Shown here: positions 1 to 9,870 of the stretch, piece after piece
Layout of the letters: each line of letters opens with the position of its first letter
Numbering within the stretch: position 1 is the stretch's first letter
Origin: Proales similis
Taxonomy: Eukaryota; Rotifera; Eurotatoria; Ploima; Proalidae
Length of the DNA: 64,000 nucleotides
Direction: 5' to 3'
NCBI GenBank assembly: GCA_019059635.1
Contig: JAGVRJ010000005.1
Span: forward strand, 1,426,001 to 1,490,000
Made by a program: the position numbers and the translations under genes
The notes under the pieces: generated by a model
Seen by the model: only the letters and a program-made list of their open reading frames with translations
What the model was told of the DNA's origin: nothing
Database searches by the model: none

Positions 1-35
1 CGGCTCTTTTTGACCTAGACTTTTTTTCTGCTTAC

Positions 36-190
36 ATGGTGAGAGAGTCTCCTTTCTTTGATTTACGCTCGCAGTTGTCCACTCTTTTCTTAATTCCGAT
101 TTGAAGCTGCTTGTTGCCTGATTTTGAGTCGGCTGCGGACGTCACACAGCACAGAAAGAAAACAGCAACGACAATAGTCAACAACTTCAT
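36..190 (-). CDS. FKBP2: FKBP2-type ER peptidyl-prolyl isomerase, 5' exon only
   Basis: First coding exon of an FK506-binding protein that would catalyse prolyl cis-trans isomerisation in the secretory pathway. The 51 visible residues begin with a hydrophobic signal peptide (about residues 1-20, ending near TSAAD). Then come LQIGIKKRVDNC and KKGDSLTM, the conserved lead-in to the FKBP fold in FKBP2/FKBP13. The exon ends in a GTAAG donor after two bases of a codon, so the catalytic domain lies off the left edge. I start at the Met directly before the signal peptide. The frame stays open upstream, but that extension has no signal-like character. The gene diverges from the MFSD8-like gene to its right. 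FKBP14 or another ER FKBP is possible. Confidence 0.8.
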
Positions 191-771
191 TTTATTCCTT
201 AAGCACAATCTAAATGAGCAAATGACACCAGAATACATCGAATCTCTTTTGCAAAAACTTGAGCGAAACTCACTGTAGTAACATGATTTATGAAGAGCCG
301 ATAGCGGCCAACTAGCCATTCACACGTTGACAAGTACGAATTTACCGTTTGGTTGAAACATATACTTTCAAAAAACTAACTTGTCATATAACGAGAAAAG
401 CTAAAAGAAAAAGAAAGAGAGAAGAATCAAGTTGACGACGGTATGCAGCAATTAAATTACTTGCCCGGCGATGTTGTAGAAAAAGCGATTTGTTTGCGTT
501 TGCGGCTATCTTGAAGATATCCACGTGATCTCAACACACTTTTCCATTTCATAATAGATTGCTCGTTCGGGTTTCGAGATAAATTTGCTGAGGTCTAGCA
601 ATGATCAATTCTTAATATCGAAGCATTCTCTCTCTGGGTAGGCGTAAAGGTTTTATGGACCAAGTCAAATTAAGTTCTAATCAGTTGATTTAATTTCTCT
701 TTCTTTCCCCCTATCTTTTGCTCTCTTTGCGTGTCAAGTTCTGTCATAATTTACCAACAAGCACGAGAAAG
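191..771. other. Intergenic region between divergent FKBP2 and MFSD8-like genes
   Basis: About 580 bases holding the 5' ends of both neighbouring genes. I see no coding signal, RNA gene or clear core-promoter motif. A bidirectional promoter is inferred only from the head-to-head arrangement. Confidence 0.4.
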
Positions 772-2717
772 ATGGCCTGCAGAAGTCGAAAGATATCATA
801 CCTGATCATATTTCTCACGAATTTCCTCACCGGCATTGAGTATGCGGTCATATTGCCGACCGCTCTGCAGTATTTGCACAAGTTTGGAGGCGACCAGGTC
901 GATCTTGGCCTATGCTTGTCTGCATACAGCTTCTCGAGTCTCTTTTCATCGCCCATCATGGGCAAAATATCTGACATGTAGGTATTCAGCCTCAAGCTGT
1001 CGTTCCTCGCAACCTAATACTCTTTGAACCAAGTACTCGAAATACCAGAGCGCTCATGATTTTCGCCAATTTATTTCAAATCGCCGGAAGTCTGCTCTAC
1101 TTCTCCTCGTTGAGCAAGATGAGCATAATTGGAGGCCGACTCGTATCTGGTAGAAAGCGAATTTTTGGCTAAAAGTCTCTACAGAGAATAAAACGATCGG
1201 TCTAAGGAGTCGGTCTCGGAATCGTTAGCTGCCTGTTCAGTGATGTTGTCAAAAACACATCTGCCGAAGAAAGGAATCCAATATTATCTCGCCTAATGAT
1301 GGGTAGACAGGTTCGTACTGTTTCTTGGAGCGCTCGGGCATACCAGAGGAAGATAATTTTATCGATAGATCGGAATGATTATCGGACCTGCTTTGAATTT
1401 CGGTCTTCTCTTTCTTGACTATGATATCGGGCCTTTTCATTTGGACAAGCTAACTGCACCGGGCGTAATTGACTTCCCTGAATCTTAAATTGATCATGCA
1501 AAATTTAGAGTTCAATTTATATTTAGCTTCTGATGGCCTCGATTTGGACGTTACTAGAAGTGGCCGTGATTTTATTCTATAAGAATCTGAACGAGTTCTC
1601 TGAACCTTCGATTTCGACAGCAATAAACGAAGAGAATCAGGAGCGAGAACGACTGATTGAACAATCGTCAGAGTCGAGCTCGACTCAGCCAAGTTACCGA
1701 ACGTTTGAGGAGAGCCAGCAGGCTCCGGGCAGCAATTCGCTGCCGACAGCAGAGAAGCCACTCACAAGCAGCATCACTCATTCGCAGAGTCTAAGAGTTG
1801 TTGACAGCTCTCAAACAGGCTCTTTATTCGAACGTCTCTACAACGAATATATTCGCGACGAGGTCATTGCCGTTTTCACAGTTTCTTTTACTGTCTTTTT
1901 CATGCAGACCACCCTCGAGGTAATCAAATCGTTTCACTTTTCTTCCACTTGCCAGCTCTAGCGTGTGCTCTTTTCTTTATGTTTTTCTCAACTAGACCAT
2001 GATCACTCCATTCACCAGAGATTACTTTGGCTGGACGGATATTAAAAATAGCATTTTTTACGGAGTGGCTGGAGTCGAAGTAAATTTGTTAGCTCTACAC
2101 AAGAAATTACTTGCATTTTTCATCTCATTCAATTTCAAATGATTTCCAGATCGTGCTCGTATTCTTTCTCATTTCGATTTTTAGTCGAAAAATAAGCGAT
2201 CGAGTTTTATTGTTAATCGGCTTGATTGGAAATTTGATATCGTTGATATTTCTGATGTTTTACTTGCCACGAACACAGCCGCTCGATGAGAAGAAGACGG
2301 AAGCCTCCCTGGAAGAGTATGTGCTGTTCATGGTGCCAGTGTTTGCCAATTTATTGAGCCTGCCGTTGATCGTGGTTGGCTCGATTGCTTTGCTAGCCAA
2401 GTTGACAAACGTGCATTCTCAAGGTTTAACACAAGGTCTTCGCCGCACCGTTGTTGGCATCGCTTGCATTCTCGGTCCCGATTGGGCAGGTAATTATTAA
2501 TATCACGCAAATAGTCGACAATTGATCGACTCTCTGCCACCAATTGTCGACAATAATTCCCAAAAATGTAAAAAATTTCTCCTAAGGCGCATTTTACAAA
2601 AACTGGTACGTTTTGGTGGGTTCGTTGATCGGCTTACTTTCAATCTCGATCGTTATGACTTTGTTGTCTTACAAACGTATGGCTGTGCAAAACGAGATGA
2701 CGAGCAAGGATGCCTAA
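772..2717 (+). CDS. MFSD8: MFS transporter, MFSD8/CLN7-like
   Basis: Major facilitator membrane protein of the MFSD8 (CLN7) type, a lysosomal channel/transporter family. Spliced model of 8 exons: 772-977, 1034-1149, 1207-1310, 1369-1464, 1527-1919, 1996-2079, 2150-2489, 2587-2717. It is in frame throughout and gives 489 residues (human MFSD8 has about 518). Visible landmarks are a first membrane segment after ISYLIIFLTNFLTG, the MFS loop SSPIMGKISD, a long hydrophilic Glu/Ser-rich central loop with ERERLIEQ, the family phrase TLETMITPFTRDYFGW, and a late SQGLTQGLRRT..ILGP motif where MFSD8 has a PQGVYMG..ILGP stretch. Introns are 56-97 nt. The short C-terminus has no obvious tyrosine lysosomal signal; a dileucine-like LIEQ context lies in the central loop. 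Substrate cannot be told from sequence. Confidence 0.82.
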
Positions 2718-4342
2718 GATGACTCGGCCAGAGCAGATTGTTTTGCTTTTTTTCTTTATTCTCTCTAAACGATCATCGTTTTAAACTCGGCTTCCCACAC
2801 ACTCATAGAGATGAGCACCTGCATATCGAGACTAAGTTTATGCAAATTTTCACACTTCAATAAGTGACTCTGATTGCCAGTGGATTCGTTATCTTTATAC
2901 GAATCTTGTGCTTTAACATAATAATGTCTAGCTCAATAAGAAGTTTTCTTTTTATTCGTCGACATTTCTATTTGGCTAGATTGTAAAAGCTCAATAAAAA
3001 TCTCAAAACCACAAAATAGATGCAGAACGAAAAAAGAAGTGAGAAAGAGAAAGAAAGAGAGAGAGAGAGAGAAATGGTGCGATTGGAAAACGAGAAAGTG
3101 AAATAGAAAGCTTGATATGCCAACTTGTCAAAATCTAGACGCGTGCTTATATTTGATGTGCTCACTACGATGAACCTAGGATTTGAGACCAAACATCACG
3201 CAACGAGAAACAGCAAAAGCGATGACGATTGAGTTTAACTAATGCAAAATTATTTCACTTGAAATTTACTTTTTATTTTACTGGCTAAATTGACGGCCAC
3301 CTTTTCTCTCACACACTCCCACTCCTTTTTTCTCATCCCTGGTCATCGACATTTTACAATTTGTTTATTTCGTTTCATTCTTTGACGCGATTTTAGGCGT
3401 ATCTATTTAGATGGATGCGATTAGGCTCTTGAGTAATAATCACAATTATGTGAGCATTTTGCTTTAGAGCTCTCAAATTGCGCTACATCGCTTTGAATTA
3501 ATTCATTTGATTGATTCTCGCGTTTCTTGTTTGGTCGTCTGGCCGTCCAAAGCTCTGCGTTTCATCATTTGCTTGATTAATTAAATGAAACGTCACGAGT
3601 GTATTATATTATTTTCATCATATGTTGGCTAGCATCTATCTGATGTGATCCTGGTAGCATTTTACATCAGATTGTGTCTATTTTTGAATATTGCTACCGA
3701 TCATAATTAAACATGCACAACAAACAAACGGCGAATGCGAGCGCCTTCAAGCCCCAAAGAATTAAATTCTGTTTTTTTTCGCACATTGGAGGTGATATTT
3801 AGGCAAGACGCATCTATCAAAGCGTTCTCAAATGAATGGGAGAAATGTAAAAGAGAACGCAAGTGGCAAAAAAATCCAAGAGCGGCGGGATCGAGCTGAT
3901 TTTGATTTACAGTGCCTGGGAACAGAACATGTCACCGAGTGCCTGAATGAATGGGGTGAAGCGTGGACGGGGTTGACTTTATTTTATCGGCTCGGCTGTT
4001 CTGTTTTCAAGCTCGCCGAGTTTCCCGTTCATTTCCGTCTTTAATTGCAACTGTGAGCTGCTAAAACAACAGGGAAAGGGAGAGAGGGCTTCTTTGCCAA
4101 AAAATACGCTCCGTCCCATTTGGATAAATTAATGCATTTTATTCAAACATGTGCCTCGACCATGCCAAGGCAATTTTTCAATAGTGGCAATGTCATCCGT
4201 TCATGTTGTTATTTTTAGCGCTTCAATAATTGATCATCAATTATATATCTGATTAATCTCAATCTTGCATTTTGTTCCATTTCAATTGATGTCTGCAACC
4301 GTTTGCTTAGAACGCTCGTGATTTAATCCAAAATTATTCACA
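2718..4342. other. Intergenic region with GA-rich simple repeat
   Basis: About 1.6 kb between MFSD8-like and protein kinase D. It contains a purine-rich (GA)n tract at about 3041-3075. The small open frames here have no recognisable domains and atypical composition. Presumably it holds the 3' UTR of one gene and the promoter/5' UTR of the next. Confidence 0.4.
3041..3075. repeat. (GA)n microsatellite
   Basis: Run of GA dinucleotides in purine-rich sequence, longest pure stretch just after 3055. Non-coding. Confidence 0.8.
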
Positions 4343-7300
4343 ATGAGCGCTTTCGGAAACGAATCGTTTTTCGACCGCATTTTCCAACGAAAGAATCGGA
4401 AAAACAAAGACAAGGCCGAGTCTGAATTTTCCATATTCACCAAAAGCTCCGAGAATCGAACCAGCTTCTCACCTTCATTCTCACCAGTCAAATCACTTGG
4501 AAATCAACTGCGCGCTTTTCTTCCGACAGCACCTGCTTCTCCGTCAAAGCAAGCTCCAGAACAGCCTCACTTCAGTAATAAGGCCTCACATCAGGCTGCT
4601 TGGTCTCTGCTCCTCAAAAGTTTTCTTCTTTAAGCCTCACCGAGAACATCAAAAACCGCCGATCTAAACAGCGTTGATTCCGAGCAAGCTGAAAGAAAGC
4701 CTTCATTTATCCTGGATCAGCTTGTGCATAGATTCGAAGTGACCACATTTTTCACGCCAACTTATTGCGAGCATTGCTCTCAGCTCTTAATGGGCTTGAT
4801 AAAACAAGGAGTAAAGTGTCAAGGTGATTTAATCGATTTGCTTTTTTATTAGTTTCCATTAGCTAATTGATTCTTATCTCAGTATGCGGAGAGACGTTCC
4901 ATAAGCGTTGCGTGCCGCATTTGCCCAAAATCTGCAATCGTCTCCTAAACGAAGTAATTGCCAGTCAAAATGACCACAGCTCCAAGACTGGAAAGACTGC
5001 GGCTTCAGGCTCGGCTGCTGTCGGTGTTTTTCCTGGCAAGAGCCCAATAGATGGTGTAGGTTCAAGTTTATGAATGGCAGTTGATTGAACGCTCGCTTAA
5101 AATTCTTTCGCAGTTCAGACAAGGGGAGCTAGAGCACACATTCATTAAGAAGCCTGTTTACAAGCTGTACAGGCCCATTTTAAAATGTGACATATGTCAA
5201 CAGAGATTTTTAAAGCAAAAGCACTATCTGACTTGCAAGGACTGTCACATTAATCTGCACCAAAAGTGTGAAAAATTTGCCAAGGCCAACTGTCGTCCGG
5301 AAGCAGAGACGGACAATGATGAACAAATGGAGAGTTTTCAAATCGATTCAATCGATGCTCATTCGTCAATTAAAAATGATCCAAATACTCAAGCTGATGA
5401 AGAAATATGCCCAAAAGAAATAAGTGTTGATAAGCCAATAAGTAACGGCATGGCCTCTTCAAATGAGACAAGACTGGAGAAAATCGAAGAGATGCAAGTT
5501 GAGAGCAAATGTCAAAGACGCAATGGAAGCCAGAGCGATGATGAAATTGACGACGAGGACGAGGAGGAAGAGGACGAGCAAGAAGGTGGAGACCTGATTG
5601 TCTCCGAAATGAACCAGGACGAAGGCGCTTACGAGCGGCTATACAAGCAAAACACGAGCAAAAGATCAAAGAATTCGCAAGTAAAACTTCAGCGAATTTC
5701 TCAGCGCGTCAAAAAGGCCACTGATTTTTTCTGGTCTGGCCACATGGTCTACCAGATGGAACTAGATTCGAACGTAAATTTCTTTTGTTGTCTTTTTCGT
5801 CGGCGAGAATATTCAAAGAAACCAACCCGCACATTTTAGCTGGTTACTCACTACTGGAAATTGGACTCGCAGGCAATCTACATTTATAAAACATACAAGC
5901 AAGACGAGCTGCTAGACACAATTCCACTCGTGAACATAAAGCGCGCCTATCTGCCTGGCGTGGGTCTAAACAAACTCGAACCAAAAGAGCCCAAGTGTCA
6001 TTTTAAGTTGGAAACAGTTTCTCAGGTGTTTTACTGCGGCCTCGGGCAATCGAGCACCGACTCAACCATGAACATTCTCGCGCGTAACTTCTTCAACATT
6101 TTTAAAATGGTCTTTATGCCGTACGAGTCTCGCTACGGAATGCGAGCATCGCTAAAAATCACTGCTCCCAGATACGAAGAAAAGGTGAGAAACACTTTGG
6201 CTGGCATTTGGGTTCGATTTTCCCTTAATCGCAGTTTGCGACTATGATCAGAATCTAGAAGATGAATACACAATTCATCCGCAAGAGATGCTTGGCTCGG
6301 GCCAGTTCGGTCAGGTTTACGGCGGCATTTGCAAAGCAAATAACAAAGCAGTCGCCATCAAAGTAGTGGACAAGACCCGTTTCCAGGATTTCAAGGCCCA
6401 AACTTCAATCTTTCAGAACGAGATTACAATCCTCTACAACATCGACCACATCGGCATTGTCAAACTGATGGCATTATTTGACACCACTGATCACGTAGGA
6501 TTTCTGTCAAATTTCTAAACCGATCACGCAAATCTCAGTTTCTAACTCGATAATCCGCTTGAAAAGCTGTATATCGTGACAGAAAAGATGGCAACGGATA
6601 TGCTGGAGATGATATTGAGCCAACCCGAATCATGTTTGAGCGAGAGAGTGGCCAAATTTCTACTCTATCAAGTGAGCAGTCTTATTTGATTATGATCGCT
6701 CAATCGATGATTTGATCGTCATTCGATCGATAGATTTTAATCGCACTGCATGAGCTGCATCGAAAAAATATCGCCCACTGTAAGTCGATCTGATTGATCA
6801 ATTTTCATTCGCGTTCGTCTGATGTTCGTCCGCAGGTGATCTTAAGCCAGAGAATATACTTCTGGCCGAGAACTGTCCTTTTCCATTGGTAATTACTTTC
6901 AGTTGACGCTAGAGTAAAAAACATTGCCTCGACTTTGTGTGACAAAGGTGAAAATCTGTGATTTCGGCTACGCAAAGATAATCGGCCCTACCTCATTTCG
7001 GAAGTCAATGGTCGGCACTCCGGCCTACTCGCGTAAGATTACTGAAACGTTAAGAAAAGAGAGCAGGCTACTTAGACAGATCGCTTCCTTTAAGCGCCTG
7101 AAATCAGGCAAAAGAAAATCTACAACAACTCGATAGACATGTGGAGCATGGGCGTGATTGCCTATGTGAGCTTGAGCGGCACGTTTCCATTCGAAGACGA
7201 CAGAGACATTTACGAACAAATAAGCAGTCAAGAGTATATGTTTCCAAGTAATCCATGGTCGCAAATATCAGAATCGGGTAAGATTGCCGAAACCAGCGAG

Positions 7301-7607
7301 TGATGCATCAGACCGTATTCGTAATGCATTTTAAAAGCAATCGATTTGATTAATCAGTTGCTTCAAGTGAGGCTGGATCGTCGAATGTCGATTAACAAAG
7401 CCCTTTCTCACGCATGGTTCTCAGCGGTAACTATTCTTGCTCGAGTGTTTCCAAAAGCTCAGAGAGCTCAATTGAAAGATCATAATTGTTTAGGACAAAC
7501 AGCTTTATCATGACTTGGTTGACTTGGAAGGGCGTTCCGGCAAGAGGTGGCTCACAGACGAAGAAATGGACAAGAAATGGTCTGAGACAGAGCCCGTGCA
7601 TTTATAA
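4343..7607 (+). CDS. PRKD: Protein kinase D (diacylglycerol-regulated Ser/Thr kinase)
   Basis: Diacylglycerol-binding Ser/Thr kinase of the PKD family, acting at Golgi and plasma membranes. Thirteen in-phase exons: 4343-4574, 4635-4823, 4883-5055, 5114-5773, 5840-6184, 6252-6494, 6567-6671, 6734-6779, 6836-6888, 6948-7032, 7095-7277, 7338-7426, 7494-7607, giving 838 residues. Order of domains: C1a (about 109-158, PTYCEHC..HKRC), C1b (about 206-255, CDICQ..CKDCH..HQKC), an acidic stretch near 340-358, a PH domain (about 396-525), and a kinase domain (about 541-800). The kinase shows [23 protein letters not shown] and activation loop [12 protein letters not shown], with both PKD loop serines present. 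APE is replaced by PPE at this exon join (7032/7095), which rests on splice phase. Introns are 56-72 nt. It converges with the LOTUS gene 165 bases downstream. Confidence 0.93.
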
Positions 7608-7772
7608 GACAAGAAAAATCGGTTTGGAAATAAGAATTTTTTTGGCTTAAATTTAATCGGAATTAGCAAATATCTTTTTTTTTGTTCTTTTTTTTACCTT
7701 GAAATATAATAATAAATAAATTGGCGTTTTTAATTAGGCAAATGTGATCTAAATCTAGAAATGGAATTTGAT

Positions 7773-8906
7773 TCAAAAGAGCTTTGCTACTTTAGCTTTC
7801 ATTTTGACCATGACATGTCCGTCGAAAATGAGCTCGCAAAACTCGAATAGACTGTCACGAGAGAACAACCACGTCTCGTCTTGTTCGTCAAGCTGGACTA
7901 GATCAATTTGAAACTCGTCGTTTAGCAAGTGAAACAAGACCTCTTCGTCGTACGAGCGTTCGATTCGTTTCACAAACTTGCCCTGATTTTCGTTCAGGTC
8001 CATAAAATTGCCGAGCATACATCTGAACGCTTTTGGACGCAAATTGAACAGCATGCTTATTTGACTCCAATGCACGTAAACAATATTATCGATTGAAATC
8101 AAGTGAATATTGTAGACTTCGGTTTGATTTGTGAAATGATTTAGATCCTCAATTCGAATGCGTTTCTTCTTTATTACAGGACTGTGATCGGGACTTTCGC
8201 TCGGCGATAGACTCTTTCTGGGCGCTGATCTCGGCGTGGAATTTTTCAAAATGCTCCTGGGTGTGCTTAAATCAACTGTTGTTGAATTGAGTTTGATTGG
8301 CGGCGAGAAAGAGGCGAGCATTTCGCTCAATGTTCTGAATCCGAACTGCTCCCAGTTCAATTCCTCGCCATATCTCTGAGCATATTCGACAACCAGCTCG
8401 TTCTGGTTCAGTGAGCCGATTTTAAAACTATTAAATATGGACATGACTCGGAGCTCGATTGACGACGGAACACAGGGTCGGTACGGAGTGGTAAAAACAT
8501 TTGCCCTGCTTGACTGACTAGTCGAGCGAAATCGCTGTTTATTCTGCTGATTATGAAATAATTCCATCGAACGTCGCCTCTCTCGGTTCTTTTTACCTTT
8601 GTCTGACTGGCCACGCACCAGTCGACTCAGGTGTTGTGTACTGTTGTCCGGCCTGGCGAAATAAAGCCATAGTTCACCGTCGCTGTGTTTTCTCATGCCG
8701 ACGTCGGACATTAGTTGCATTAGTTGATGTACATTTCGGCATCCAAGCGAGACGAGTGGCAAGCTTTTTCCATAAAACTTTCTATACTCTTTGATTATCT
8801 CCCTCTCGGTCATGCCGTCCTTTGAGCTGAGCAAGATGGCTTTGAGTTCAATCGCTACTAGATTGAACAACTTATCGGCCTCTTCTCGAAGATCGCACAT
8901 CATCAT
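7773..8906 (-). CDS. LOTUS-domain protein, Tudor-less paralog of the neighbouring TDRD5-like gene
   Basis: Single-exon gene of 377 residues starting at a run of three Met codons. LOTUS (OST-HTH) domains lie at about 7-85 (MTEREIIKEYRKFYG) and about 148-210 (LVVEYAQRYGEELNWEQFGF). A linker rich in Ser, Pro and Arg follows, then a C-terminal domain at about 262-345 (NIHLISIDNIVYVHWSQ). The first LOTUS and the phrase LVRGQSDKGKK match LVKGQSSKPKK in the gene upstream. The C-terminal domain matches that gene's last exon (LISINSAIFIHCQQL). No Tudor core (no aromatic-cage FIDYG motif) is present. LOTUS domains of TDRD5/7 and Oskar bind Vasa-type helicases and RNA in germ granules, so a germline role is inferred. 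The gene looks intact, with no frameshift. Confidence 0.8.
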   Translation of the reverse strand: MMMCDLREEADKLFNLVAIELKAILLSSKDGMTEREIIKEYRKFYGKSLPLVSLGCRNVHQLMQLMSDVGMRKHSDGELWLYFARPDNSTQHLSRLVRGQSDKGKKNRERRRSMELFHNQQNKQRFRSTSQSSRANVFTTPYRPCVPSSIELRVMSIFNSFKIGSLNQNELVVEYAQRYGEELNWEQFGFRTLSEMLASFSPPIKLNSTTVDLSTPRSILKNSTPRSAPRKSLSPSESPDHSPVIKKKRIRIEDLNHFTNQTEVYNIHLISIDNIVYVHWSQISMLFNLRPKAFRCMLGNFMDLNENQGKFVKRIERSYDEEVLFHLLNDEFQIDLVQLDEQDETWLFSRDSLFEFCELIFDGHVMVKMKAKVAKLF

Positions 8907-9870
8907 CGAGTCGGTCGTTTAGAATTTCTGATTGATTGGCGAAAAGCCAAATCGGCCGAACAACAAAATACTAGAAAAGCGAAATAAATCGATTGAGAGA
9001 AAAAGAGCGATAAACTAGAACAAGCAAACTAACTAACGAACGAACCAGGGACACAGAAAAAGAGAAGCAGAGAGTTAAGTGAAAGAGAGAGAGAGAGAGA
9101 GACCGAGGGGTCGAAAATTTCTCAAATTATTTCAAATAAAAATGCTCATATGCTTTGCGAGAGTTGATCATAACACAAGCAGTCTACAATGCACAAGTTA
9201 CAAACAAACCAGTCTTCGATCTCACAATCGCTTTATCGTTTGTTGCACACCATTTTCTCTCTTTCTCTCTCTCAACACTCACACATACACACACACTCGT
9301 ATGTAAACCTCACTCGTTCACTCACTCTATCACAAAATATTTTCGTTCAAGGCTCTAACAACTAGCTGAACTTAACAACAAATCCAAGTGGCCATAGCCG
9401 ATAGCGATTGTATTTCACTTGTTGCGAAAGTGATGGTGATCGGCAAAACCAAGTTTTTATTTCAATTAACCAAGTTTTCAAAAATTCATTGAATGCAAAA
9501 AAAAACGGAATAGACTTTTGGTTTGGTTCGTTCGATTTAGGTTCGATATTTTTTGTTAATTTTTGTTTGTTTGTTATTTTAGCTAATCAAGTGAGGAAGA
9601 TCACGGGAAACAATAATTACAGGCGAGATGTGACTTGTAGTTGCGAGCTCGAAGTATCATCAATATTGTCATTGAGGTCTCAAAAGAAAAGAGTGTTGTT
9701 TTGCTTTCCACCAAGATTCACAGGAGAGTGTTTTGGCCTGTGACGGTCAATTTTGTGGTTAATTTGCGTTTTTTGGCGGTGTCCGGTTCAAGTGGTCGGT
9801 AGTCGATTGGCCAAAGTTGATTTTGAGGTAGGCCTAGAGCTATCTACAGATTAAAGGGCTGCTCGCCTCT
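8907..9870. other. Intergenic region between the two LOTUS genes
   Basis: About 960 bases holding the promoter/5' UTR of the short LOTUS gene and the 3' UTR of the long one. A (GA)n tract lies at 9083-9103 and a TC/CA-rich stretch at about 9255-9300. No convincing coding sequence. Confidence 0.4.
9083..9103. repeat. (GA)n microsatellite
   Basis: Short GA run in non-coding DNA upstream of the short LOTUS gene. Confidence 0.7.

Noticed and set aside
6185-6234. 50-nt intron option in PKD ending at GCAG (6234)
   Set aside because: Phase does not match. The acceptor at 6251 keeps the frame into the kinase domain.
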